From: Echinococcus granulosus
Taxonomy: Eukaryota > Platyhelminthes > Cestoda > Cyclophyllidea > Taeniidae
Length of the DNA stretch: 42,449 nt
Assembly (NCBI RefSeq): GCF_000524195.1
Contig: NW_020170433.1
Coordinates: 537,386 to 579,834 of the forward strand
Direction of reading: 5' to 3'
Shown: positions 13,261 to 24,582 of the stretch, piece after piece
Layout of the letters: every line of letters starts with the position of its first letter
Position numbering within the stretch: position 1 is the first letter of the stretch
Made by a program: the position numbers and the translations under genes
The notes under the pieces: generated by a model
What the model saw: only the letters and a program-made list of their open reading frames with translations
What the model was told of the DNA's origin: nothing
The model's database searches: none

Positions 13261-16200
13261 CTAAAATTACCAGTATCTTTTTGTAGTGAAGATGCATCTT
13301 TCAAGGACCAGAACAGATTGCTTTGGATCGTAAATCCTACTGTCGCCAACGATTTCTGTCAACAAATCTAATAAACGAAATTTTTTAGTGCAAAAAATGT
13401 GTAGCGTGGAGACGAATACAAGCTAGGCAGTTGTCAAGTTTTGTACAGGACAGGGATTCTATCTGCGAAAGCATTCTTCGCTACAATCAGATCAAAAGTG
13501 TTCTGCATTTGGAAATGAATTGGCATTTTATTAAGTAAAAATGTTTTTAGGTTGAGTAACTTTTACCACTCCTGACTTTTACGGGCATAAACTTTAGTAA
13601 TCCCCAAAGTTAAAAGGAGCATTGTAAAAGAAGTGCTTACCTCAATGTTAAATGGACAGCAATTTTCTAAAAAAGAAAAGTGTTTCGCAAACAGCACAGA
13701 AATTTAGTTGAGTTTTTTTTTCTATACCGATACACCCCACAAATCTACTTTAATAATCTGATGGGCTAGCTCATGGAGATCAGGCCGATTGAACAGAAAC
13801 TGTACGGAACAAAATTATGGCCGAATAGCGTGCAATCAAATGGCAAAGTAGGGTGGAAGAGGGGCGAAATGGAGCCCTCAGACAACGGGAGAGTCGCTGA
13901 AGTGTAATTTGCTCTCCAAAAGGAAAAATTAAACTTTTGCAAGTCAAATGACTTTAAAGATGCCTTTAATGAGTATGAGGTGTAATTTGTTTTTGAGTAT
14001 TACTACTTTGACCAGCGCCAGCTGGCGAACTGGTTGGCAAGGGTAAGGTTGCAGACTGAAATTTGTGGCGGGGAAAAGGGTGAACATCTTAAAAAGACAG
14101 AAAACACAATCTGCAAAATTTGTTTTTGATAAAAGTGGGCATCCTCGGAAAAAGGCATGGCCGATTTAAGTAAACGGAAAGATAATTGTAGATAGGTTAA
14201 ATACTTCACCATTTAATTTCGATCATTTGTTTCTCGTCAAAAGCCTATAAAAAAGAATACTGAATTACCCGAATTTCTAAACTCTTCACTCATCTACTAG
14301 CGCAAACTTTTCATTTTACTACTGCAGAGAGGGATTTTTGGAAAATTTTATGGATAAAATAATATTTTTCTACTCACGGCTGCTTTAGTATTATTCCTAA
14401 AGTGTTTTACCCACTGACTGAAAAGGCAAAAATTAATCCATCACATCCTAGTGCTTGAATCGCCCCTGATTTGGAATTTCTTCACCTCGCTTAGGCCATT
14501 CCAACAACAATCTATGATAGCTCATATTTACTGCGTTTTTTTGCGATTTTAGTTGCTTTTATGGTAAATGACGCCATATCATGATTTGTTAGCAATTCCA
14601 TTTCCTGTTTGTTATTACTCGCGGATCTTCTTCAAATTGTCAACTGTCCACGAGCTGACCAATAGGCATCCGCAGCTTGGGGACTTGTAAGCCTACTTAT
14701 AACTCTTGTATTTTGGTGCAGACAGTTTAGAGGTCAAAAGAAATGTTTTTGGGCAATTTGAGTAACCTCGCTAAAGCGTGAAGATGAAAATGAGCGTGAT
14801 ATGTTGCGTATATGAAATTGGCATTGGCCACTGATTATTGGTAATTGGCCTCGTTTAATGGTTGGCATTGCTGATTAGCTATTAGAAATTCTTCTTTAAA
14901 GCTTCTAAGTATTTCCAGAATTTTGCATTTTTGAAGGAAGATGGCGAGATAGAAAACAGAGAAAGTTTTTAGCTTTAAAGACTGGTTTCTCGCTTTTTTG
15001 CAAAAATTGAGTTTGAAAATGCGTGCATGGTTCCAAACCGTGGGTACCCAACCAAAGATTGCAGACTTTTTAAAACTAACATCTAGAATCACTTCATCCC
15101 GCCGGTTCCTTAAATATTTTAGCTTTTACCTAGGATTCAAGCCATACTTTATTATGTTGCAAACAATAAGCACTGCAATCAATGAGTGTATCTACGTCAA
15201 AATTACTCATTACTATGATATATTATTTATTTGGGGGGTGGTGAAAACGGAAAGATAACTTGAGTATCATGAGTGAGATACGAGTTTGGCTGCCTTACAA
15301 AGATCCGCTAAAATTACAGTATACACATTGCAAAGCATTTGTAAAATTTTGTGAATTTATTTTGTTATTAGTATTATTATTCTTCTAAAAATTACCTTTT
15401 TTCTTACCATTCCAGTTTGCCAGATGTTCTTCATCAAAAGGTGCTCTCAAAAGGAAGCTATGGGTGATTGTAATTGAAACAGGAATTTCCCCACAGTGTC
15501 ACTTTTAATATTCAATAACATAATGGAAGAGATCATCGTCTCTTGGAGTACTTATTTCTGATAACTGCTGTGAGGTTTATTCATACCACATAAAAACAAA
15601 TAATACTTTTCCTTTAATTACAACATCTCAGCTACTGACCCTGATTAAATTAATCGCTGGGTGAAATTTTGGAATGGGCACATCTGGCTTCATCCACCAA
15701 TGCCCAGGATCATGCAACGCATCAGCCAGTCACATTGATATGGGTGGTCCACTAAATCACTGGGTTTTTTCTTATTGTTGGAGCTCAATTTCAACATTCA
15801 ACGTGGAAACGAACACTATTCCAATGTTTGGACCATGTTAGTGCATAAACTACTAGATTATCTTGGGCTACTCTCTTGAAAATCGAATAGTTTTTTGCCC
15901 AAAAATCGCTATAATGTACCCTCGTAGACAAAATCCACCTCATAGTAGTTACTAACATGGGTAGAGACATTTTCAGGCGGTGACATTTCGTCTTACATTT
16001 GTAGATCTCAGCGATCTCGCGTTTTTTTCCTTTTGTAGTTTCCTTCTGAAAGAGCTTATAAGCTTATTTCTCTTCTCGAGGGGTAGCTTAGAGTTCGACA
16101 CCGTTTGCTGCTGTACACAACTTTTCTGCATTCTTTTAGAATGTCTCGAGTTCGGGCTGAAACTCCAGAACTATGTGAAGTTTGCATCTGAGATAACCAT

Positions 16201-17429
16201 GTTTTGTTTAACAAAAATATGCAAACATAGCGCATTTATTATCATTGATTACAAACTAAAATCACTATCGCATTTAAGGTCAAATGCCAATTTTAGAGTA
16301 ATACACTTTATTTAAAGTAAAGATAAAGACTTGTATGCCCGTTGGGATGTTAATACGGTGAATCGGCTAATTAGCCTGTGCCTTCTTACGGCACCTGCCA
16401 ATATCGCCGCTAATGGCATATTTCAACCAATGGCGGACGTTAAAAATAGTCCTTATTGACGTAGGCAACGCTCCAATTGCCCCAAAGGACTTCATAACCC
16501 ATAGGGGTCTGAACAAGCATGCAAAATGATAGGAGATTGAAGAAAGGACGGCACAAGTGAGCTCTGTTGTAATCGGGTTAGAGGCCGGATGGCGAGGGAT
16601 TTCCGAGGCACGGATAACACCGATAATAGCTGAAATAAGTGGGGTGTCTCTGGAGTTAGGTAATTTCCGTTTTACATTATTTCTTCTAAGGATTGCTTGT
16701 TTTGACTTTTGCTAGTTAATCCCACCACACTGACCATTTAGAATAGTTTTATGTGAACAAAATCCCAATGTACGCTCTCGAACACAATGGGTCGTGGATT
16801 ATTGGCAATGGATTATTCATCCTGAAGGAAATGTTTTGTCCTGGAATCATCAAATTCGTTAATGGTCAATTTCCAGTTTTTGAATTTGACTACTTGATTC
16901 AGTTTATTCAAAGCTGATGTCGTCATAAGCCACGTGGATGGTTGGAAGCGAAATGTGAGCAAAGTAGGTCACCATAATTGATGGCTGTTGAAAAATCTTA
17001 GGAGGTCAACCATTGTCCTTTCATATGGGGAAATTGATTAGCGTTCTTCTTCATGGTTATTGTCTTTGTACAATACTTTTAATCCTCATTACTTGTGAAG
17101 GGTTATAATTTTACTCGTGGACAGTGACTTGCTCGTTAAAGAAGCCGGAAGTTTGCCGTTATTTCCCAATTCTTTCAAGATGCGTAACAATGCATTTGTT
17201 CAGGAAATCGGGGAAATTAATACACAGATAAACCTATTGCTTACTCAAATACTTTTCTTTCAGATTAAATGCATAAAGTAGGCACATGAAAAAAAATGAA
17301 ATTTTAAAACCATTACAACTTACAGCACCCGCAATTTTCCCAAGGTTTTCCCATAAATGAACTATTGTGTAATACGATAGTGGTTTATCCCTCGGTTCTG
17401 GTGAGGCGTCACTTTTGTACTTTGAATTA

Positions 17430-17545
17430 GCCCCCTTGTACCTCGCTGGGTGGGCTGGCCTTTTGGGCCATGCCAGTAGCCCAGACGCCTCTGCGCCAAA
17501 TATATATTCTGTCCGAGTATTTTATCTTCTTTCGTCTTCAGGGAG
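17430..17545 (+). repeat. Direct repeat pair, copy A
   Basis: A block containing GGGCTGGCC, GGGCCATGCCAGTAG, ATATATATTCTGT and finally GTCTTCAGGGA recurs, in the same order and strand, about 319 bp downstream at 17,751-17,875. The central GGGCCATGCCAGTAG is identical in both. The self-complementary GGCC segments could fold into a short stem (GGCC, four to five bases, GGCC). The two copies point to a tandem or twice-inserted short repeat, perhaps SINE-like, of unknown family. Confidence 0.6.
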
Positions 17546-17750
17546 TCCTGGGACGCTGAAATTATACATCCTGCTAAGATGGGTTGTGGTAAAAGTAACG
17601 CATGCAACGTAGCTTGGTTTGGGAATGCTTGGACCACGAAGCGCTTCGTAATTTGTGAGGACTAGATCTCGTATTCCATAGGGGAAAACACATCAAACTT
17701 TTATTATTATGCAATGTTTTTGTTGGTTGTTTAACACTCAGTTTTGGTAG

Positions 17751-17875
17751 AGGGGCCACTGTGCCTCGCCAGACGGGCTGGCCTCTGGGCCATGCCAGTA
17801 GTCCCAATACCTTCTGTATGTCGCATATATAGATTCTGTGAGAGTTTTATGTCTGCTTTTGTCTTCAGGGAAGCA
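17751..17875 (+). repeat. Direct repeat pair, copy B
   Basis: This is the second copy of the 17,430-17,545 unit, about three-quarters identical by eye with small indels. It carries GGGCTGGCC, GGGCCATGCCAGTAG and GTCTTCAGGGA. The weaker similarity appears to extend to the left of both copies (CACTTTTG / CACTCAGTTTTG), so the full unit may be longer than marked. It lies about 490 bp upstream of the RBM39 start. Confidence 0.6.
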
Positions 17876-18351
17876 GCAGATAAATGAGCGTTCTAGAGCC
17901 CTACGTTAGCAAATAATTTGAATTTGCAGACACCTTAGAAATTCTTACATAATTCTAACGCTTAGCAAACTTTGATGGCACACTCGCATTTAAATCACTT
18001 TTGATACATTCATAGAAGATAAAACAAAAACCCCAAATATTTTGTTCAAAAAAGGCAAGAATTGGTAACGGGACAACTCTGGGTTCGGAATGTTTTTAAT
18101 AATGCATTAAAAGTACTAGAATACAATTTTTTAAGCAATATTGCATTTAATCTTAATAAAACTGAACTTCTGAGATTCTCTTAATAGTCGTGATTCAAAA
18201 ATCTTAAACACTCAATTGGCAAAACACTTCTGATTAGACGTATGCTTATATCACCTTTGCTATGTAACTTTTTGCAGTTTTGCCCTCCTTTGTCGTGGGT
18301 TGCGATTTGTTGTTTGAATCGGCTGCTCATTAGTTTTGGTTTTACTTCGCA

Positions 18352-18353
18352 AG
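18352..18353 (+). promoter_or_regulatory. Possible trans-splice or 5'UTR acceptor before RBM39
   Basis: A T-rich run ends in CGCAAG, with the AG 13 nt ahead of the first ATG of RBM39. It is a weaker acceptor than those before the other genes (AAG rather than YAG). A TAG at 18,331-18,333 is an alternative. Confidence 0.3.
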
Positions 18354-18366
18354 GTACAAGCGTTCC

Positions 18367-20596
18367 ATGATGGCAGACGAGATCGATGTGGAGGCTATGC
18401 TAGAGGCTCCCTTTGAGAAAGGGGTACGTGGGGTTCTTCATCGACATTAGTGACTTTATGAATGACTGCTTTTAATTCGCGCTGAATGAATGTTTTGTGT
18501 TTGTACTTGCATTGAGCTACGTCGTTCACCCTTTGGGGGCTATTTCTTCATATTGGAAGCACTTGGCATTTTTGTATCGTTACCTGTAACTGTGTAAGCA
18601 TAAGCAAATTGGGAGTAGACGTCGGTACTCTTCTTATGTGAAGTGGTTTCTGCTCTGAATCCCCCGGTAGTTCTTATGGATCGTTGGTCTCCTGATTAGT
18701 TAGTTTAGGTTGCACTACACAGAACCTCTAGAATCCGTAGATAAGTCCTTACAGTCATTTTGTTTCTCAGTGTCTTTGTAGGTTAATCGATCTGAACTTC
18801 GCTTTTTGTTTTATTAGATTACTTTCGGAAGTACCCATCAGCGGTGACGTCGTTGCGGGCGTCTGGCTAATTCCCTTTCCTCATGTAGTTATAAGTTGGT
18901 TTTTGCTTACCAGTATGTGTTTAGTCCAGCAATCTAATTTTTTATTCGATTCTCTCGCCCTCCTGTCCTGTTTGTGTGCTCGTACGTGCGTGCGTGCCCC
19001 CTGTCTCTTCTGATGTCGTCCCACAGAATTCCTCCGTCGATAAGTCCGGCAGCTCGCGTCATCGTGACCGTTCTAGATCCAGGTCTAGGGACCGCAGCCG
19101 AAGGTTAGTTTCATTCCCCTTTCCCATGATTCCCTCTTTGCACGTGTAGGCACCGTGACAGAAGCTCAGACCGTAGGCGTGATCGGGATGAATTCAGATC
19201 CGAGCGGAGACGCGAACGTGATCGCGATAGACGCGATCGGGATAGAGATCGTAATCGCGACTATGACAGGCGTCGAGATCGGGACTACGATCACCCTCGT
19301 TACGAGCGCTCCCGTCGGGATGAATTCCCTCCGGAGCGAGAACGGGAAGACTCTGATGACAAGGCTCCAAAGCGTTTTTATCGTAATGGAGAACCGCGCC
19401 CGAGAAGGTATGACTTTATTTCCCAAACTACTTGTTTAGTCCTGAGCTCTCTCCGGAAGAAAGAGATGCGAGGACTGTGTTTGTTTGGCAGTTATCTGCC
19501 CGAATCCGACAGAGAGATTTGGAGGATTTCTTCTCATCAGTTGGGAAAATACGTGACGTGCGTTTGATTATCGATGGTAAAACGAAGCGCTCAAAGGGTA
19601 TCGCCTACGTTGAGTTTCGTGAAGTGGAGTCTGCACAGCTAGCCCTTGGTTTGACCGGCACAAAGCTTCTCGGCGTTCCTATTCAGATTCAACAAAGCCA
19701 TGCCGAAAAGAACCGTGCTGCTACCGCTGGCGGATCTGCCATGGCTGCCGCTTATGGTAGACCTGTGTCCTCTAGGGGACCAATGAAGTTGTACGTTGGC
19801 TCCCTTCATTTCAACATCACGGAGGAGATGCTACGGGGCATCTTCGAGCCTTTCGGCAAACTGGATGATATAAAACTAATCAAAGATCCACAGACGAATC
19901 GCTCCCAGGGCTACGGATTTGTTACCTACAGTAACGGTGACGACGCAAGAAAGGCTTTGGATCAACTCAACGGATTTGATTTGGCTGGCAGAGCTATGAA
20001 AGTAAGTTTTTTCTGTTAATCTCCCTTCTGTTCAGGTAAATTATGTTACAGAGAGGAGTGATTACGCTAATCTGAGTGCGTTGGACAACGAGGAGGCTGA
20101 CAGAACCGGTGTTGATCTGGGGACTACGGGCCGATTGGCCCTGATGGCAAAACTTGCTGAAGGCACTGGGTTGGAGATGCCTAAGGCGGCTCTAGCCCAG
20201 CTTCAGGGCAACCCGACTCTAGGCATAGCTGGTAAGGTCAGTTCGTCCTCTGCCGTCGCTCCCCCCGTCTGCACTCAGTGTTTTATGCTGTCGAACATGT
20301 TTGATCCTCATGTCGCCTCGCACACTACCTTCGAGGAAATCAAGGATGATGTTATCAGCGAATGCTCCCTCCTTGGCGGGGTTTTGCACATCTTCGTGGA
20401 CCAAACTAGCGCCCAAGGCAATGTCTACGTCAAGTGTCCCAGTATTGCCATAGCAACGCAGTGCGTTAACAAGCTGCACGGACGTTACTTCTCAGGCCGC
20501 TTAGTTACAGCGGCCTATGTCCCGCTGATAACCTACAATCAGCTATTTCCTGACTCTGTCACTGCCAAGACCATTCTAAAGCCTACTTATTCATAA
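18367..20596 (+). CDS. RBM39: RNA-binding protein 39 (CAPER alpha), SR-like splicing factor
   Basis: Nuclear splicing factor and transcription coactivator. Five coding exons: 18367-18423, 19027-19103, 19150-19407, 19440-20001, 20036-20596, giving 504 residues (human 530). Exon 1 encodes the family start (MADEIDVEAMLEAP), preceded by a second, adjacent ATG. Residues about 20-130 are an Arg-rich tract of RS, RD and RE dipeptides. RRM1 is about 143-217 (RNP1 KGIAYVEF), RRM2 about 247-320 (RNP1 QGYGFVTY), and the C-terminal UHM about 398-485 with its R-Y-F motif in GRYFSGR at 467-473. The linker DRTGVDLGTTGRLALMAKLA is nearly identical to the vertebrate one. Introns are 603, 46, 32 and 34 bp; the last two are needed to keep frame. 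The start is set by homology of exon 1. Nothing suggests damage. Confidence 0.97.
19408..19439 (+). other. 32-bp intron of RBM39
   Basis: GTATGA donor and TTTAG acceptor. Removal joins ...RPRR to SPELSPEERDARTVF, restoring the invariant family sequence ahead of RRM1. Because 32 is not a multiple of three, retention shifts the frame and would abolish all three RRMs. Confidence 0.93.
20002..20035 (+). other. 34-bp intron of RBM39
   Basis: GTAAGT donor and pyrimidine-rich TTCAG acceptor. It separates GRAMK from VNYVTERSDY, at the end of RRM2. Reading through meets a TAA six codons into the intron. Confidence 0.94.
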
Positions 20597-20666
20597 TAGT
20601 TTTTGAGGCATGAGAATGGATCCCTTGTTGTTGGCTGGGATTTTTAATGGTGCTTATGTGCTTGTA

Positions 20667-20672
20667 AATAAA
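20667..20672 (+). terminator. Poly(A) signal of RBM39
   Basis: AATAAA, 71 nt after the RBM39 stop codon, followed by a T/GT-rich stretch. This gives a short 3'UTR. Confidence 0.7.
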
Positions 20673-20689
20673 GACATTTTTACGTGTTC

Positions 20690-23259
20690 TCACCACTGCT
20701 CTTTTCTTTGTCTGTTTTCGTTAGGCGGCCGTTTTTCGCCATGCATACCCGTCTTGGTTGTTGCTGGTGTTTTCGTGCTGGGCTCAGCAGATAGTGCGCG
20801 TAATGAATTTGGAGACCAGCTGGGAAGTAGTGAGGAGGAGCGGTTCGTCTTCACTTCAAGTGAGTGGGTTCGATGTTGGCAGGGGTTGGGCAGCTCCCGC
20901 TCCATCGAGGTTGATTTAGGCACCTGTATGCCTCCGTTGACAGGTTCCATACACTGTGATCTGCCAATTTGCTCTCGGCCGTCGCTCTAAAATTGGCGGG
21001 TCAAAGCGTACTGAACCTAAACTCACGCGGGTGTCGCATTTGATGAGCATTAGGTCGGTCATTAAAAACGGTTTTAGTTGTTTGCACCTTGAACCCTGGT
21101 ATTGCATGCGACTCGGCGTACATTCTTGTGGCCAAATTTTCATCACCGCATTTGAAGCTGCAGCGCGGTGGGAGCAGATACAACCGCATCCTTCTTAAGC
21201 AGAAACCCGGCATAAACAACTTATAATAACCCCTATTTAAAACGGATTTTTTGTGCCCACAATTGTGATAGACTGGGCTGCCAATTTTGTGACTTGGAGT
21301 TACTATCCTCTCGAGGCCTCCCATTAGACAGGTGTCAGGTAGAGACTTTAGAGCAGATGTCTATTTATCGATATGAGTGTGCAAAGGAGGTGGGGCCAGT
21401 GTATACGTTTTTGGTAGTCATAGAACAGACTGCCGGAGGCGGAGCCTGCGTTTGGGTTGCGTGTTGGTGATTTCGGTTGCGCGTACTTATAGTAAATAAT
21501 TAACCTTGGCATTTGAGCAGTTACCAGTGGAGTTAGAGTGCGCCTCTGCTGAAGATGGGTCAGTCAGCCAGGACTGTGGGAGAGCACCACTCTCTGTGAT
21601 GTTCAGAGATTGGCAATCAAATTATACTTCAAGAAAGTCGGGGAGGAGCTTATTTTCGAAGTTGCGGGCATCTCCAGTACGAATTTTCCTTATCTAAAAA
21701 TGCAATGTCAAGGTCTTGGCTTACTGTCTCACTTCCGTGCTAGAAACATGATCACAACTTAGTGAACATTTAAGCGAAACAATTGTGCGTGGAATAGGTC
21801 AAATCCGAAAAAAAAGTAGTCTGCTTGGTCACGCTACCCATACGAAAATTATCATGATGAGAACTTGAAGGTTCGTTGCAAATTAGCTCAATGTAACTCG
21901 CACTTCCCTACTCCCAGTTCGAAACAGCGTAAATTAGAGACATCTCGGAAAAACCCTCACCGAGATGGTATAGTTCGTATATAAATATTCTGAATCGTTT
22001 CTGTGCATTGAAAGCGGACATGGTGACTTTGTTAACAACTGTCAAAAGGCAGGGATGTGGCATTTGATGATTTTGGCTTACATGTGTCCTAAAAGTCTTT
22101 AATTTACAGCTTACTATATTTAACATTATTCGAAAACCGTTTCTTTCCCAATTTAAGGTTCCAAGGAATATTAGACCTCTCGAGGTATACTTTTCCAATC
22201 TATCTTGACCACGCTTTTAACGTGTTAGTTGGATTTGTAATTGCTTTCTTCCTTAAAACACATGGATTTTCTAGAGAAGGTTAGAAAGATGGAAGAGTAT
22301 GGGCATAGACGAAATTTAACGACTGCGAATTGACGACCCAAACGGAGGAGTAAGGATCATCGCCTTTTCGTTGAACTTCATTCTAGACGCCCCGCGTAGC
22401 CGCTTCCACTTCAGCCATCAGTCCTAAACATTAAAAACCACCCGCTAGCCGGAGTGGAGATAGTGGATATTAGTATTTCGCTAAGGTGAGATCATGCTGA
22501 GTCCTACTTTTAATTATGCATGTCTTGGCTTTGGATTTACCTAGAACTGGGTCTTATTAGTAAACAGTTGTGGAGATTCGTAGGCTTCGCACTGTTCAGT
22601 ATGGGTGGAAACTGTTCGAAATCCAGAGAGCATTTATTTCGTTTTGCTAGTCTTATTTAAACTTTGCAATACGTATCAATACTTATGATTTCATACAGCT
22701 GCAAAACAATATTTAAGACGTTTTACGGAAAAGTGCTCTTACGTCCTTTATCTGATTATGCTGCCAATGGATACCTCAATTTTCATGTGCACCACGCGAA
22801 CAAGGCGGCTGCTTTAAATGGCCCAGATATGATAGTTGATGAATCCGTTACGTTCTGTTTTCTAGCGGTATGAATGTTCGTTCGACTCGATGCCTACAAT
22901 ACTTTAATGGTCGCTAGGTTTCTACTTGAAATTCGTTGTCAAAGGCGTTTTTCTTTTATTCGGCGTTGCACACTGTTTTTTTCGTTTCTGTACAGGACAT
23001 GTGCATTTACTATGTTGTGTTTATGTACTTACATAAGAAGTAAACCTTAAACAATCTACTTTTGCAGATTTAACTACTTTATTGCTGTCATTTGCTTTCA
23101 GGTAATAGTAGCTTGGTCAGCACGTTTATGAGATAGTCTATGAAGAAAATTGTTGTCATTTTATTGATGCATCGTGTTCTTAAAATATAGATACTGATTG
23201 ATTGCTTCTTTAGGATCTCTGAAAACTTCAAGTATTTTTATACTATCCTTACCATACCT
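20690..23259. other. Intergenic stretch between RBM39 and TXNDC9
   Basis: No gene is supported. The first kilobase (to about 21,700) is more GC-rich than the rest and contains overlapping open frames on both strands of 60-126 codons, none with a recognisable domain or splice structure. It could be a decayed repeat. From 21,700 on the sequence is AT-rich; the TXNDC9 promoter should lie in its last part. Confidence 0.5.
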
Positions 23260-23261
23260 AG
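23260..23261 (+). promoter_or_regulatory. Possible trans-splice or 5'UTR acceptor before TXNDC9
   Basis: A pyrimidine-rich run ends in ACCTAG, 16 nt before the start codon. It would serve as a spliced-leader acceptor or as the end of an intron in the 5'UTR; sequence alone does not separate the two. Confidence 0.45.
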
Positions 23262-23277
23262 GTCCAAGTCCACCAAA

Positions 23278-23958
23278 ATGAATCTTAGTGAGTCCCAAAC
23301 CAAGAAGATAATCGAATCGCAGCTATGCAGGGCTGCCCAGGTCATTGAGGATGTGGTTGATCAGGAGATTGCCAAGTTGGAAAAAGTGGACGAAGACGAA
23401 TTAGAGAAGATTCGTCAACGTCGTCTAGCTGAGTTGAAGGAGAAAGCCAGCAAGAAGGAGGAATGGCTTGCCAACGGTCACGGCATCTACTCGGAGCTGG
23501 CCTCGGAGAAGGACTTTTTCACCATCTGCAAGCAATCTGTTAAAGTTTGTGCCCACTTCTACCGCAGTACTACTGTGCGCTGTGCCATCTTCGACAAACA
23601 CCTTTCGCTGCTGGCTCCACGTCATCTTGAGTGCCGTTTCATCAAAGTAGATGTTGAAAAGTCTCCTTTTCTTGTATCTCGTCTTGGAGTTCGCGTTTTA
23701 CCTACACTGATCCTCATTAAAGAGGAGAAGGTGGTGGGTCGAGTAATTGGATTCGATGACCTTGGAGGTCACGATGACTTCAGCACCGAAATGCTTGACT
23801 GGCGGTTGGGTGTTGCAGGTGTTGTGGACTACAGCGGTGACCTAAGTCAGCCACCAGATTTCGCAAAGAATAAGAAAAGAGAAATGCCGTTCAAACGCTC
23901 GACGAAGACAATTCGTGGCGGAAACAGTGATGAGTCGGATGACGACGATGATGAGTGA
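23278..23958 (+). CDS. TXNDC9: Thioredoxin domain-containing protein 9 (phosducin-like protein 3)
   Basis: Cytosolic co-chaperone of the CCT/TRiC chaperonin that modulates actin and tubulin folding (known for the family). One uninterrupted exon of 226 residues, matching the human length of 226. Residues about 1-70 are a charged helix region with DEDELEKIRQRR and KKEEWLANGHG, as in animal orthologs. The thioredoxin-like fold spans about 72-185: DFFTICKQ, HFYRSTTVRC, FIKVDVEKSPFLVSRL and VRVLPTLILIKE. The usual CxxC is absent (only the Cys of VRC remains), as in other members, so it is not a redox enzyme. TIRGG followed by an acidic D/E run at 216-226 ends the protein. ATG 23,278 is the first in frame after a likely acceptor. 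Being intronless contrasts with its neighbours, but there is no sign of retrocopy decay. Confidence 0.96.
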   Translation: MNLSESQTKKIIESQLCRAAQVIEDVVDQEIAKLEKVDEDELEKIRQRRLAELKEKASKKEEWLANGHGIYSELASEKDFFTICKQSVKVCAHFYRSTTVRCAIFDKHLSLLAPRHLECRFIKVDVEKSPFLVSRLGVRVLPTLILIKEEKVVGRVIGFDDLGGHDDFSTEMLDWRLGVAGVVDYSGDLSQPPDFAKNKKREMPFKRSTKTIRGGNSDESDDDDDE

Positions 23959-24576
23959 GGGGATCCAACTACTTGTACCGTTGCACTTGTTAAATGTCTG
24001 CATTGTTACGCCACTGACCTATTACTTCAACAGACATTGGATTTGGTCAGAATTGTATTAGAGGGTCTTCTATCCCCGAAACAAGCCCCTGATCCCAATT
24101 ATTAACATTCCGTATCAGTCAGCGCCATATTTGCAACACCTTTGCATAATCCGTGCTGTGCGTTGGCCTTTTCTGTTATACGACCCTCCTGCTTATGCGT
24201 ATAGAATTCGTTTCTAAGGCCCTTAACGTCTCTCTGTGAAGAAGCCAGGTAGTCATTCAAATGTGGTTGCAATCGCATCGCTAGAGCCCAACTGATCATG
24301 GATGTTAGGGATGCCAGTTAAGTGCTCTATTGGGGAACGTTCTAGTTTCTGAGGGTGCACCACCCTCGAAGTTGCTTTATAAGTGCAAAACCAGCTTTTC
24401 GTGTCCTGGTTTCGATTCCGTAAATTCAGCGCGCACTTTGGTTCATTAACCCGATCCAGCTTTAAAAGCGCTCTATGAAGTGGGTAGTACCTTAAGCTAT
24501 ACCCTCACACACCCTGTCGACAATGAAATAGAATAGTGGGTAATTTCATATACAGGACGGAGTTGCCAAATCCATC
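23959..24576. other. Convergent 3' region of TXNDC9 and PDCD2
   Basis: The stops of the two convergent genes are 707 bp apart. No further gene, tRNA or repeat is evident. No canonical AATAAA for TXNDC9 was seen close to its stop; a variant signal is presumably used. Confidence 0.6.
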
Positions 24577-24582
24577 TTTAAT
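24577..24582 (-). terminator. Poly(A) signal of PDCD2
   Basis: ATTAAA on the minus strand, 84 nt past the PDCD2 stop codon. It is the commonest variant of the canonical hexamer. Confidence 0.6.

Larger units (their letters stand above)
1..18366. other. Long stretch without an established gene
   Basis: No reading frame in these 18 kb shows a recognisable domain or a chain of exons with consistent splice phases. Open frames are short (mostly 60-130 codons), overlap in several frames and have random-looking composition. I see diverged repeat copies (entries near 3.5 kb, 13.1 kb and 17.4-17.9 kb), a GC-richer patch at about 16,330-16,640, and two isolated minus-strand open segments (2,761-2,984 and 9,070-9,331) that could be exons of an unrecognised gene. 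The rest is AT-rich sequence without visible structure. It may be intergenic, an enhancer domain, or part of a large intron of a gene that extends past the left edge. Confidence 0.6.

Noticed and set aside
15980..16315. 111-codon Phe/Leu/Cys-rich plus-strand frame
   Set aside because: Hydrophobicity follows from T-rich DNA; no signal peptide or family features, and no flanking exons.
20610..20990. 126-codon frame directly after RBM39, possible extra gene
   Set aside because: Begins 14 nt after the RBM39 stop and runs through its poly(A) signal; it overlaps open frames on the other strand and shows no domain.
24395..24430. TTTCGATTCC-like box that resembles a tRNA B box
   Set aside because: No A box at the proper distance and no cloverleaf arms could be formed.
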